A stretch of DNA of 42,470 nucleotides from Euglena gracilis (Eukaryota > Euglenozoa > Euglenophyceae > Euglenales > Euglenaceae). The position numbers were made by a program, and so were the translations under genes. Location: positions 1 through 42,470 of the forward strand of contig CAAHFI011440384.1 in assembly GCA_900893395.1 (NCBI GenBank). The letters run 5' to 3'. Below, piece by piece: positions 22,388-35,072 of the stretch (positions are counted from its first letter, which is position 1; each line of letters opens with the position of its first letter). The notes below the pieces were generated by a model. That model did no database searches. It had not been told where the DNA came from and saw only the letters and a list, made by a program, of their open reading frames with translations.

Positions 22388-24960
22388 TGTATTTCACACC
22401 CTTAGAGCACAACTGTCACGGTGGTCATGAGCATGTACACACTTTTTCCATAGTTATGGGCACGATCGGTTTCCTGGTTTTGGTCAAAATGCACCTATTT
22501 CACCAGCCTTTGGAACAGGGGTATTTTTAACCCTGTTTTCACAGTTTTTGGGTCTTGGCCGGCCTGTCCAGCGTTAGACCGACAGGAGAAGTTCTTGCTG
22601 CATGTATTTCACACCCTTAGAGCACAACTGTCACGGTGGTCATGAGCATGTACACACTTTTTCCATAGTTATGGGCACGATCGGTTTCCTGGTTTTGGTC
22701 AAAATGCACCTATTTCACCAGCCTTTGGAACAGGGGTATTTTTAACCCCTGTTTTCACAGTTTTTGGTCTTGGCCGGCCTGTCCAGCGTTAGACCGACAG
22801 GAGAAGTTCTTGCTGCATGTATTTCACACCCTTAGAGCACAACTGTCACGGTGGTCATGAGCATGTACACACTTTTTCCATAGTTATGGCACGATCGGTT
22901 TCCTGGTTTTGGTCAAAATGCACCTATTTCACCAGCCTTTGGAACAGGGGTATTTTTAACCCCTGTTTTCACAGTTTTTGGGTCTTGGCCGGCCTGTCCA
23001 GCGTTAGACCGACAGGAGAAGTTCTTGCTGCATGTATTTCACACCCTTAGAGCACAACTGTCACGGTGGTCATGAGCATGTACACACTTTTCCATAGTTA
23101 TGGGCACGATCGGTTTCCTGGTTTTGGTCAAAATGCACCTATTTCACCAGCCTTTGGAACAGGGGTATTTTTAACCCCTGTTTTCACAGTTTTTGGGTCT
23201 TGGCCGGCCTGTCCAGCGTTAGACCGACAGGAGAAGTTCTTGCTGCATGTATTTCACACCCTTAGAGCACAACTGTCACGGTGGTCATGAGCATGTACAC
23301 ACTTTTTCCATAGTTATGGGCACGATCGGTTTCCTGGTTTTGGTCAAAATGCACCTATTTCACCAGCCTTTGGAACAGGGTATTTTTAACCCCTGTTTTC
23401 ACAGTTTTTGGGTCTTGGCCGGCCTGTCCAGCGTTAGACCGACAGGAGAAGTTCTTGCTGCATGTATTTCACACCCTTAGAGCACAACTGTCACGGTGGT
23501 CATGAGCATGTACACACTTTTTCCATAGTTATGGGCACGATCGGTTTCCTGGTTTTGGTCAAAATGCACCTATTTCACCAGCCTTTGGAACAGGGGTATT
23601 TTTAACCCTGTTTTCACAGTTTTTGGGTCTTGGCCGGCCTGTCCAGCGTTAGACCGACAGGAGAAGTTCTTGCTGCATGTATTTCACCCTTAGAGCACAA
23701 CTGTCACGGTGGTCATGAGCATGTACACACTTTTTCCATAGTTATGGGCACGATCGGTTTCCTGGTTTTGGTCAAAATGCACCTATTTCACCAGCCTTTG
23801 GAACGGGGTATTTTTAACCCCTGTTTTCACAGTTTTTGGGTCTTGGCGGCCTGTCCAGCGTTAGACCGACAGGAGAAGTTCTTGCTGCATGTATTTCACA
23901 CCTTAGAGCACAACTGTCACGGTGGTCATGAGCATGTACACACTTTTTCCATAGTTATGGGCACGATCGGTTTCCTGGTTTTGGTCAAAATGCACCTATT
24001 TCACAGCCTTTGGAACAGGGGTATTTTTAACCCCTGTTTTCACAGTTTTTGGGTCTTGGCCGGCCTGTCCAGCGTTAGACCGACAGGAGAAGTTCTTGCT
24101 GCATGTATTTCACACCCTTAGAGCACAACTGTCACGGTGGTCATGAGCATGTACACACTTTTTCCATATTTATGGGCACGATCGGTTTCCTGGTTTTGGT
24201 CAAAATGCACCTATTTCACCAGCCTTTGGAACAGGGGTATTTTTAACCCCTGTTTTCACAGTTTTTGGGTCTTGGCCGGCCTGTCCAGCGTTAGACCGAC
24301 AGGAGAAGTTCTTGCTGCATGTATTTCACCCTTAGAGCACAACTGTCACGGTGGTCATGAGCATGTACACACTTTTTCCATAGTTATGGGCACGATCGGT
24401 TTCCTGGTTTTGGTCAAAATGCACCTATTTCACCAGCCTTTGGAACAGGGGTATTTTTAACCCCTGTTTTCACAGTTTTTGGGTCTTGGCCGGCCTGTCC
24501 AGCGTTAGACCGACAGGAGAAGTTCTTGCTGCATGTATTTCACACCCTTAGAGCACAACTGTCACGGTGGTCATGAGCATGTACACACTTTTTCCATAGT
24601 TATGGGCACGATCGGTTTCCTGGTTTTGGTCAAAATGCACCTATTTCCAGCCTTTGGAACAGGGGTATTTTTAACCCTGTTTTCACAGTTTTTGGGTCTT
24701 GGCCGGCCTGTCCAGCGTTAGACCGACAGGAGAAGTTCTTGCTGCATGTATTTCACACCCTTAGAGCACAACTGTCACGGTGGTCATGAGCATGTACACT
24801 TTTTCCAGTTTAGTTATGGGCACGATCGGTTTCCTGGTTTTGGTCAAAATGCACCTTTTCACCAGCCTTTGGAACAGGGGTATTTTTAACCCCTGTTTTC
24901 ACAGTTTTTGGGTCTTGGCCGGCCTGTCCAGCGTTAGACCGACGAGAAGTTCTTGCTGCA
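22388..24960. repeat. array segment, moderate indel load
   Basis: Twelve units with anchors at 22388, 22603, 22818, 23033, 23248, 23463, 23678, 23890, 24104, 24320, 24534 and 24747; lengths 212-216. Changes are almost all one- or two-base deletions at homopolymers or dinucleotide runs (TTTCACACCC to TTTCACCC, CAGGGG to CAGGG or CGGGG, CCCCTG to CCCTG). No large deletion. Confidence 0.88.
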
Positions 24961-27430
24961 TGTATTTCACACCCTTAGAGCACAACTGTCACGGTGGTCA
25001 TGAGCATGTACACACTTTTTCCATAGTTATGGGCACGATCGGTTTCCTGGTTTTGGTCAAAATGCACCTATTTCACCAGCCTTTGGAACAGGGGTATTTT
25101 AACCCTGTTTTCACAGTTTTTGGGTCTTGGCCGGCCTGTCCAGCGTTAGACCGACAGGAGAAGTTCTTGCTGCATGTTTTCACACCCTTAGAGCACAACT
25201 GTCACGGTGGTCATGAGCATGTACACACTTTTTCCATAGTTATGGGCACGATCGGTTTCCTGGTTTTGGTCAAAATGCACCTATTTCACCAGCCTTTGGA
25301 ACAGGGGTATTTTTAACCCCTGTTTTCACAGTTTTTGGGTCTTGGCCGGCCTGTCAGCGTTCCGACAGGAGTTCTTGCTGCATGTATTTCACCCTTAGAG
25401 CACAACTGTCACGGTGGTCATGAGCATGTACACATTTTTCCATAGTTATGGGCACGATCGGTTTCCTGGTTTTGGTCAAAATGCACCTTTTCACCAGCCT
25501 TTGGAACAGGGTATTTTTAACCCCTGTTTTCACAGTTTTTGGGTCTTGGCCGGCCTGTCCAGCGTTAGACCGACAGGAGAAGTTCTTGCTGCATGTATTT
25601 CACACCCTTAGAGCACAACTGTCACGGTGGTCATGAGCATGTACACACTTTTTCCATAGTTATGGGCACGATCGGTTTCCTGGTTTTGGTCAAAATGCAT
25701 TTCACCAGCCTTTGGAACAGGGGTATTTTTAACCCTGTTTTCACAGTTTTTGGGTCTTGGCCGGCCTGTCAGCGTTAGACCGACAGGAGAAGTTCTTGCT
25801 GCATGTATTTCACACCTTAGAGCACAACTGTCACGGTGGTCATGAGCATGTACACTTTTTCCATAGTTATGGGCACGATCGGTTTCCTGGTTTTGGTCAA
25901 AATGCACCTATTTCCAGCCTTTGGAACAGGGGTATTTTACCCCTGTTTTCACAGTTTTTGGGTCTTGGCCGGCTGTCCAGCGTTAGACCGACAGGAGAAG
26001 TTTTGCTGCATGTATTTCACACCTTAGACAACTGTCACGGTGGTCATGAGCATGTACACACTTTTTCCTAGTTATGGGACGATCGGTTTCCTGGTTTTTG
26101 GTCAAATGCACCTATTTCAGCCTTTGGAACAGGGGTATTTTTAACCCCTTTTTCACAGTTTTTGGGTCTTGGCCGGCTGTCCAGCGTTAGACCGACAGGG
26201 AAGTTCTTGCTGCATGTATTTCACACCCTTAGAGCACAACTGTCACGGTGGTCATGAGCATGTACACATTTTTCATAGTTTGGGCACGATCGGTTTCTGG
26301 TTTTGGTCAAAATGCCTATTTCACCAGCCTTTGGAACAGGGGTATTTTTCCCCTGTTTTTCACAGTTTTTGGGTCTTGGCCGGCCTGTCAGCGTTAGCCG
26401 AACAGGAGAGTTTTGCTGCGTATTTACCCTTAGAGCAAACTTGTCACGGTGGTATGGCATGTACACATTTTTCCATAGTTATGGGCACGATCGGTTTCCT
26501 GGTTTTGGTCAAAATGCACCTTTTCACCAGCCTTTGGAACAGGGGTATTTAACCCCTTTTCACGTTTTTGGGTCTTGGCGGCCTGTCCAGCGTTAGACCG
26601 ACAGGAGAAGTTTTTGCTGCATGTATTTCACACCCTTAGAGCACAACTGTCACGGTGGTCATGGCATGTACACACTTTTTCCATAGTTATGGGCACGATC
26701 GGTTTCCTGGTTTTGGTCAAAATGCACCTATTTCAGCCTTTGGAACAGGGGTATTTTTAACCCCTGTTTTCAGTTTTTGGGTCTTGGCGGCCTGTCCAGC
26801 GTTAGACCGACAGGAGAAGTTCTTGCTGCATGTATTTCAACCCTTAGAGCACAACTGTCACGGTGGTCATGAGAGTACACACTTTTTCCATAGTTATGGG
26901 CACGATCGGTTTCTGGTTTTGGTCAAAATGACCTATTTCCGCCTTTGGACAGGGGTTTTTCCCTGTTTTCAGTTTTTTGGGTTTGGCCTGTCCAGCGTTA
27001 GACCGAAGGAGAGTTTTGCTGCGTATTTCAACCTTAGAGCACATGTCCGGTGGTCATGGCATGTACACATTTTCCATGTTATGGGCACGATCGGTTTCCT
27101 GGTTTTGGTCAAAATGACCTATTTCACCAGCCTTTTGGAACAGGGTATTTTTAACCCTGTTTTACAGTTTTTGGGTCTTGGCGGCTGTCCAGGTTGACCG
27201 ACGGAGAAGTTTTTGCTGCATGTATTTCACCCTTTAGAGCACAACTGTCACGGTGGTCATGAGCATGTACAACTTTTTTCCATAGTTATTGGGCACGATC
27301 GGTTTTGGTTTTGGTCAAAATGACCTATTTCACCAGCTTTGGCGGGGTATTTTTCTGTTTTCGTTTTTGGGTTTGGCGGCTGTCCTGCTTAGACCGACAG
27401 GAGAAGTTTCTTGCTGTGTATTTCACCCTT
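24961..27430. repeat. degraded array zone, graded decay then abrupt recovery
   Basis: Unit lengths fall from 214 (24961) through 208, 211, 210, 207, 204, about 203, 204, 209, about 192, 198 and 196, then return to about 212 at 27417. The losses are overwhelmingly deletions scattered over the whole unit, with few insertions or substitutions; the worst stretch is about 26900-27420. The landmark order is kept throughout, so this is the same satellite and not a new sequence. Coverage loss or an unpolished read is the likeliest cause; true decay at an array edge is the alternative. Confidence 0.85.
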
Positions 27431-27780
27431 AGAGCAAACTGTCACGGTGGTCATGAGCATGTACACACTTTTTCCATAGTTATGGGCACGATCGGTTTCC
27501 TGGTTTTGGTCAAAATGCACCTATTTCACCAGCCTTTGGAACAGGGGTATTTTTAACCCCTGTTTTCACAGTTTTTGGGTCTTGGCCGGCCTGTCCAGCG
27601 TTAGACCGACAGGAGAAGTTTTGCTGCATGTATTTCACACCCTTAGAGCACAACTGTCACGGTGGTCATGAGCATGTACACACTTTTTCCATAGTTATGG
27701 GCACGATCGGTTTCCTGGTTTTGGTCAAAATGCACCTATTTCACCAGCCTTTGGAACAGGGGTATTTTAACCCCTGTTTT

Positions 27781-27800
27781 CACAGTTTTTGGCCTGTCCA
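27781..27800. repeat. 11-bp deletion removing GGCCGGCC
   Basis: CACAGTTTTTGG runs directly into CCTGTCCAGCG; phases 166-176 are gone, with GG at both breakpoints. The unit is 204 bp. An identical deletion occurs exactly 2100 bp further on, at 29881-29900. Confidence 0.85.
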
Positions 27801-29070
27801 GCGTTAGACCGACAGGAGAAGTTCTTGCTGCATGTATTTCACACCCTTAGAGCACAACTGTCACGGTGGTCATGAGCATGTACACACTTTTTCCATAGTT
27901 ATGGGCACGATCGGTTTCCTGGTTTTGGTCAAAATGCACCTATTTCACCAGCCTTTGGAACAGGGGTATTTTTAACCCCTGTTTTCACAGTTTTTGGTCT
28001 TGGCCGGCCTGTCCAGCGTTAGACCGACAGGAGAAGTTCTTGCTGCATGTATTTCACACCCTTAGAGCACAACTGTCACGGTGGTCATGAGCATGTACAC
28101 ACTTTTTCCATAGTTATGGGCACGATCGGTTTCCTGGTTTTGGTCAAAATGCACCTATTTCACCAGCCTTTGGAACAGGGGTATTTTTTAACCCCTGTTT
28201 TCACAGTTTTTGGGTCTTGGCCGGCCTGTCCAGCGTTAGACCGACAGGAGAAGTTCTTGCTGCATGTATTTCACACCCTTAGAGCACAACTGTCACGGTG
28301 GTCATGAGCATGTACACACTTTTTCCATAGTTATGGGCACGATCGGTTTCCTGGTTTTGGTCAAAATGCACCTATTTCACCAGCCTTTGGAACAGGGGTA
28401 TTTTAACCCCTGTTTTCACAGTTTTTGGGTCTTGCCGGCCTGTCCAGCGTTAGACCGACAGGAGAAGTTCTTGCTGCATGTATTTCACACCCTTAGAGCA
28501 CAACTGTCACGGTGGTCATGAGCATGTACACACTTTTTCCATAGTTATGGGCACGATCGGTTTCCTGGTTTTGGTCAAAATGCACCTATTTCACCAGCCT
28601 TTGGAACAGGGGTATTTTAACCCCTGTTTCACAGTTTTTGGGTCTTGGCCGGCCTGTCCAGCGTTAGACCGACAGGAAAGTTCTTGCTGCATGTATTTCA
28701 CACCCTTAGAGCACAACTGTCACGGTGGTCATGAGCATGTACACACTTTTTCCATAGTTATGGGCACGATCGGTTTCCTGGTTTTGGTCAAAATGCACCT
28801 ATTTCACCAGCCTTTGGAACAGGGGTATTTTTAACCCCTGTTTTCACAGTTTTTGGGTCTTGGCCGGCCTGTCCAGCGTTAGACCGACAGGAGAAGTTCT
28901 TGCTGCATGTATTTCACACCCTTAGAGCACAACTGTCACGGTGGTCATGAGCATGTACACACTTTTTCCATAGTTATGGGCACGATCGGTTTCCTGGTTT
29001 TGGTCAAAATGCACCTATTTCACCAGCCTTTGGAACAGGGGTATTTTTAACCCCTGTTTTCACAGTTTTT

Positions 29071-29107
29071 GGGTCTTGTCCGCCCTTCCAGCGTTTACAC
29101 CGAGCAC
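29071..29107. repeat. short, scarred monomer junction
   Basis: GGGTCTTGTCCGCCCTTCCA then GCGTTTACACCGAGCACAAC replaces the normal run-through. Unit pair from 28908 to 29299 is 391 bp, 41 bp short. Like 6382, substitutions cluster just before the jump to GAGCAC. Confidence 0.8.
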
Positions 29108-29880
29108 AACTGTCACGGTGGTCATGAGCATGTACACACTTTTTCCATAGTTATGGGCACGATCGGTTTCCTGGTTTTGGTCAAAATGCACCTATTTCAC
29201 CAGCCTTTGGAACAGGGGTATTTTAACCCCTGTTTTCACAGTTTTGGGTCTTGGCCGGCCTGTCCAGCGTTAGACCGACAGGAGAAGTTCTTGCTGCATG
29301 TATTTCACACCCTTAGAGCACAACTGTCACGGTGGTCATGAGCATGTACACACTTTTCCATAGTTATGGGCACGATCGGTTTCCTGGTTTTGGTCAAAAT
29401 GCACCTATTTCACCAGCCTTTGGAACAGGGGTATTTTAACCCCTGTTTTCACAGTTTTTGGGTCTTGGCCGGCCTGTCCAGCGTTAGACCGACAGGAGAA
29501 GTTCTTGCTGCATGTATTTCACACCCTTAGAGCACAACTGTCACGGTGGTCATGAGCATGTACACACTTTTTCCATAGTTATGGGCACGATCGGTTTCCT
29601 GGTTTTGGTCAAAATGCACCTATTTCACCAGCCTTTGGAACAGGGGTATTTTAACCCCTGTTTTCACAGTTTTTGGGTCTTGGCCGGCCTGTCCAGCGTT
29701 AGACCGACAGGAGAAGTTCTTGCTGCATGTATTTCACACCCTTAGAGCACAACTGTCACGGTGGTCATGAGCATGTACACACTTTTTCCATAGTTATGGG
29801 CACGATCGGTTTCCTGGTTTTGGTCAAAATGCACCTATTTCACCAGCCTTTGGAACAGGGGTATTTTTAACCCCTGTTTT

Positions 29881-29900
29881 CACAGTTTTTGGCCTGTCCA
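29881..29900. repeat. 11-bp deletion removing GGCCGGCC, second copy
   Basis: Identical junction to 27781-27800. Neighbouring unit lengths differ between the two places (215 and 217 after the first, 205 and 214 after the second), so this is not simply a larger duplicated block. Confidence 0.85.
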
Positions 29901-30080
29901 GCGTTAGACCGACAGGAGAAGTTCTTGCTGCATGTATTTCACACCCTTAGAGCACAACTGTCACGGTGGTCATGAGCATGTACACACTTTTTCCATAGTT
30001 ATGGGCACGATCGGTTTCCTGGTTTTGGTCAAAATGCACCTATTTCACCAGCCTTTGGAACAGGGGTATTTTTAACCCCT

Positions 30081-30128
30081 GTTTTCAGGGTCTTGGCCGG
30101 CCTGTCCAGCGTTAGACCGACAGAAGTT
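30081..30128. repeat. monomer with two small deletions
   Basis: CTGTTTTCAGGGTCTTGG lacks the usual CAGTTTTTG stretch, and GACAGAAGTTC lacks GAG. The unit from 29933 is 205 bp. Confidence 0.8.
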
Positions 30129-33100
30129 CTTGCTGCATGTATTTCACACCCTTAGAGCACAACTGTCACGGTGGTCATGAGCATGTACACACTTTTTCCA
30201 TAGTTATGGGCACGATCGGTTTCCTGGTTTTTCAAAATGCACCTATTTCACCAGCCTTTGGAACAGGGGTATTTTTAACCCCTGTTTTCACAGTTTTTGG
30301 GTCTTGGCCGGCCTGTCCAGCGTTAGACCGACAGGAGAAGTTCTTGCTGCATGTATTTCACACCCTTAGAGCACAACTGTCACGGTGGTCATGAGCATGT
30401 ACACACTTTTTCCATAGTTATGGGCACGATCGGTTTCCTGGTTTTGGTCAAAATGCACCTATTTCACCAGCCTTTGGAACAGGGGTATTTTTAACCCTGT
30501 TTTCACAGTTTTTGGGTCTTGGCCGGCCTGTCCAGCGTTAGACCGACAGGAGAAGTTCTTGCTGCATGTATTTCACACCCTTAGAGCACAACTGTCACGG
30601 TGGTCATGAGCATGTACACACTTTTTCCATAGTTATGGGCACGATCGGTTTCCTGGTTTTGGTCAAAATGCACCTATTTCACCAGCCTTTGGAACAGGGG
30701 TATTTTTAACCCCTGTTTTCACAGTTTTTGGGTCTTGGCCGGCCTGTCCAGCGTTAGACCGACAGGAGAAGTTCTTGCTGCATGTATTTCACACCCTTAG
30801 AGCACAACTGTCACGGTGGTCATGAGCATGTACACACTTTTTCCATAGTTATGGGCACGATCGGTTTCCTGGTTTTGGTCAAAATGCACCTATTTCACCA
30901 GCCTTTGGAACAGGGGTATTTTTAACCCCTGTTTTCACAGTTTTTGGGTCTTGGCCGGCCTGTCCAGCGTTAGACCGACAGGAGAAGTTCTTGCTGCATG
31001 TATTTCACACCCTTAGAGCACAACTGTCACGGTGGTCATGAGCATGTACACACTTTTTCCATAGTTATGGGCACGATCGGTTTCCTGGTTTTGGTCAAAA
31101 TGCACCTATTTCACCAGCCTTTGGAACAGGGGTATTTTTAACCCCTGTTTTCACAGTTTTTGGGTCTTGGCCGGCCTGTCCAGCGTTAGACCGACAGGAG
31201 AAGTTCTTGCTGCATGTATTTCACACCCTTAGAGCACAACTGTCACGGTGGTCATGAGCATGTACACACTTTTTCCATAGTTATGGGCACGATCGGTTTC
31301 CTGGTTTTGGTCAAAATGCACCTATTTCACCAGCCTTTGGAACAGGGGTATTTTTAACCCTGTTTTCACAGTTTTTGGGTCTTGGCCGGCCTGTCCAGCG
31401 TTAGACCGACAGGAGAAGTTCTTGCTGCATGTATTTCACACCCTTAGAGCACAACTGTCACGGTGGTCATGAGCATGTACACACTTTTTCCATAGTTATG
31501 GGCACGATCGGTTTCCTGGTTTTGGTCAAAATGCACCTATTTCACCAGCCTTTGGAACAGGGGTATTTTTAACCCCTGTTTTCACAGTTTTTGGGTCTTG
31601 GCCGGCCTGTCCAGCGTTAGACCGACAGGAGAAGTTCTTGCTGCATGTATTTCACACCCTTAGAGCACAACTGTCACGGTGGTCATGAGCATGTACACAC
31701 TTTTTCCATAGTTATGGGCACGATCGGTTTCCTGGTTTTGGTCAAAATGCACCTATTTCACCAGCCTTTGGAACAGGGGTATTTTTAACCCCTGTTTTCA
31801 CAGTTTTTGGGTCTTGGCCGGCCTGTCCAGCGTTAGACCGACAGGAGAAGTTCTTGCTGCATGTATTTCACACCCTTAGAGCACAACTGTCACGGTGGTC
31901 ATGAGCATGTACACACTTTTTCCATAGTTATGGGCACGATCGGTTTCCTGGTTTTGGTCAAAATGCACCTATTTCACCAGCCTTTGGAACAGGGGTATTT
32001 TAACCCCTGTTTTCACAGTTTTTGGGTCTTGGCCGGCCTGTCCAGCGTTAGACCGACAGGAGAAGTTCTTGCTGCATGTATTTCACACCCTTAGAGCACA
32101 ACTGTCACGGTGGTCATGAGCATGTACACACTTTTTCCATAGTTATGGGCACGATCGGTTTCCTGGTTTTGGTCAAAATGCACCTATTTCACCAGCCTTT
32201 GGAACAGGGGTATTTTTAACCCCTGTTTTCACAGTTTTTGGGTCTTGGCCGGCCTGTCCAGCGTTAGACCGACAGGAGAAGTTCTTGCTGCATGTATTTC
32301 ACACCCTTAGAGCACAACTGTCACGGTGGTCATGAGCATGTACACACTTTTTCCATAGTTATGGGCACGATCGGTTTCCTGGTTTTGGTCAAAATGCACC
32401 TATTTCACCAGCCTTTGGAACAGGGGTATTTTTAACCCCTGTTTTCACAGTTTTTGGGTCTTGGCCGGCCTGTCCAGCGTTAGACCGACAGAGAAGTTCT
32501 TGCTGCATGTATTTCACACCCTTAGAGCACAACTGTCACGGTGCATGAGCATGTACACACTTTTCCATAGTTATGGGCACGATCGGTTTCCTGGTTTTGG
32601 TCAAAATGCACCTATTTCACCAGCCTTTGGAACAGGGTATTTTTAACCCTGTTTTCACAGTTTTTGGGTCTTGGCCGGCCTGTCCAGCGTTAGACCGACA
32701 GGAGAAGTTCTTGCTGCATGTATTTCACACCCTTAGAGCACAACTGTCACGGTGGTCATGAGCATGTACACACTTTTTCCATAGTTATGGGCACGATCGG
32801 TTTCCTGGTTTTGGTCAAAATGCACCTATTTCACCAGCCTTTGGAACAGGGGTATTTTAACCCCTGTTTTCACAGTTTTTGGGTCTTGGCCGGCCTGTCC
32901 AGCGTTAGACCGACAGGAGAAGTTCTTGCTGCATGTATTTCACACCCTTAGAGCACAACTGTCACGGTGGTCATGAGCATGTACACACTTTTTCCATAGT
33001 TATGGGCACGATCGGTTTCCTGGTTTTGGTCAAAATGCACCTATTTCACCAGCCTTTGGAACAGGGTATTTTTAACCCCTGTTTTCACAGTTTTTGGTCT

Positions 33101-35054
33101 TGGCCGGCCTGTCCAGCGTTAGACCGACAGGAGAAGTTCTTGCTGCATGTATTTCACACCCTTAGAGCACAACTGTCACGGTGGTCATGAGCATGTACAC
33201 ACTTTTTCCATAGTTATGGGCACGATCGGTTTCCTGGTTTTGGTCAAAATGCACCTATTTCACCAGCCTTTGGAACAGGGGTATTTTTAACCCCTGTTTT
33301 CACAGTTTTTGGGTCTTGGCCGGCCTGTCCAGCGTTAGACCGACAGGAGAAGTTCTTGCTGCATGTATTTCACACCCTTAGAGCACAACTGTCACGGTGG
33401 TCATGAGCATGTACACACTTTTTCCATAGTTATGGCACGATCGGTTTCCTGGTTTTGGTCAAAATGCACCTATTTCACCAGCCTTTGGAACAGGGGTATT
33501 TTTAACCCCTGTTTTCACAGTTTTTGGGTCTTGGCCGGCCTGTCCAGCGTTAGACCGACAGGAGAAGTTCTTGCTGCATGTATTTCACACCCTTAGAGCA
33601 CAACTGTCACGGTGGTCATGAGCATGTACACACTTTTTCCATAGTTATGGGCACGATCGGTTTCCTGGTTTTGGTCAAAATGCACCTATTTCACCAGCCT
33701 TTGGAACAGGGGTATTTTTAACCCCTGTTTTCACAGTTTTTGGGTCTTGGCCGGCCTGTCCAGCGTTAGACCGACAGGAGAAGTTCTTGCTGCATGTATT
33801 TCACACCCTTAGAGCACAACTGTCACGGTGGTCATGAGCATGTACACACTTTTTCCATAGTTATGGGCACGATCGGTTTCCTGGTTTTGGTCAAAATGCA
33901 CCTATTTCACCAGCCTTTGGAACAGGGGTATTTTAACCCCTGTTTTCACAGTTTTTGGGTCTTGGCCGGCCTGTCCAGCGTTAGACCGACAGGAGAAGTT
34001 CTTGCTGCATGTATTTCACACCCTTAGAGCACAACTGTCACGGTGGTCATGAGCATGTACACACTTTTTCCATAGTTATGGGCACGATCGGTTTCCTGGT
34101 TTTGGTCAAAATGCACCTATTTCACCAGCCTTTGGAACAGGGGTATTTTTAACCCCTGTTTTCACAGTTTTTGGGTCTTGGCCGGCCTGTCCAGCGTTAG
34201 ACCGACAGGAGAAGTTCTTGCTGCATGTATTTCACACCCTTAGAGCACAACTGTCACGGTGGTCATGAGCATGTACACACTTTTTCCATAGTTATGGGCA
34301 CGATCGGTTTCCTGGTTTTGGTCAAAATGCACCTATTTCACCAGCCTTTGGAACAGGGGTATTTTTAACCCCTGTTTTCACAGTTTTTGGTCTTGGCCGG
34401 CCTGTCCAGCGTTAGACCGACAGGAGAAGTTCTTGCTGCATGTATTTCACACCCTTAGAGCACAACTGTCACGGTGGTCATGAGCATGTACACACTTTTT
34501 CCATAGTTATGGGCACGATCGGTTTCCTGGTTTTGGTCAAAATGCACCTATTTCACCAGCCTTTGGAACAGGGGTATTTTTAACCCCTGTTTTCACAGTT
34601 TTTGGTCTTGCCGGCCTGTCCAGCGTTAGACCGACAGGAGAAGTTCTTGCTGCATGTATTCACACCCTTAGAGCACAACTGTCACGGTGGTCATGAGCAT
34701 GTACACACTTTTTCCATAGTTATGGGCACGATCGGTTTCCTGGTTTTGGTCAAAATGCACCTATTTCACCAGCCTTTGGAACAGGGGTATTTTAACCCCT
34801 GTTTTCACAGTTTTTGGGTCTTGGCCGGCCTGTCCAGCGTTAGACCGACAGGAGAAGTTCTTGCTGCATGTATTTCACACCCTTAGAGCACAACTGTCAC
34901 GGTGGTCATGAGCATGTACACACTTTTTCCATAGTTATGGCACGATCGGTTTCCTGGTTTTGGTCAAAATGCACCTATTTCACCAGCCTTTGGAACAGGG
35001 GTATTTTAACCCCTGTTTTCACAGTTTTTGGGTCTTGGCCGGCTGTCCAGCGTT

Positions 35055-35072
35055 AGACCGACAGTTATGTAT
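35055..35072. repeat. deletion at unit boundary with TTA filler
   Basis: GACCGACAG is followed by TTA and then TGTATTTCAC; GAGAAGTTCTTGCTGCA is missing. The unit is 199 bp. Confidence 0.8.

Noticed and set aside
24961-27430. Different satellite family or unique sequence in the degraded zone
   Set aside because: All landmarks (TCACGGTGGTCATG, GCACGATCGG, GGTATTTTT, CCAGCGTTAGACCGACAGG) remain in order; it is the same unit with many deletions.
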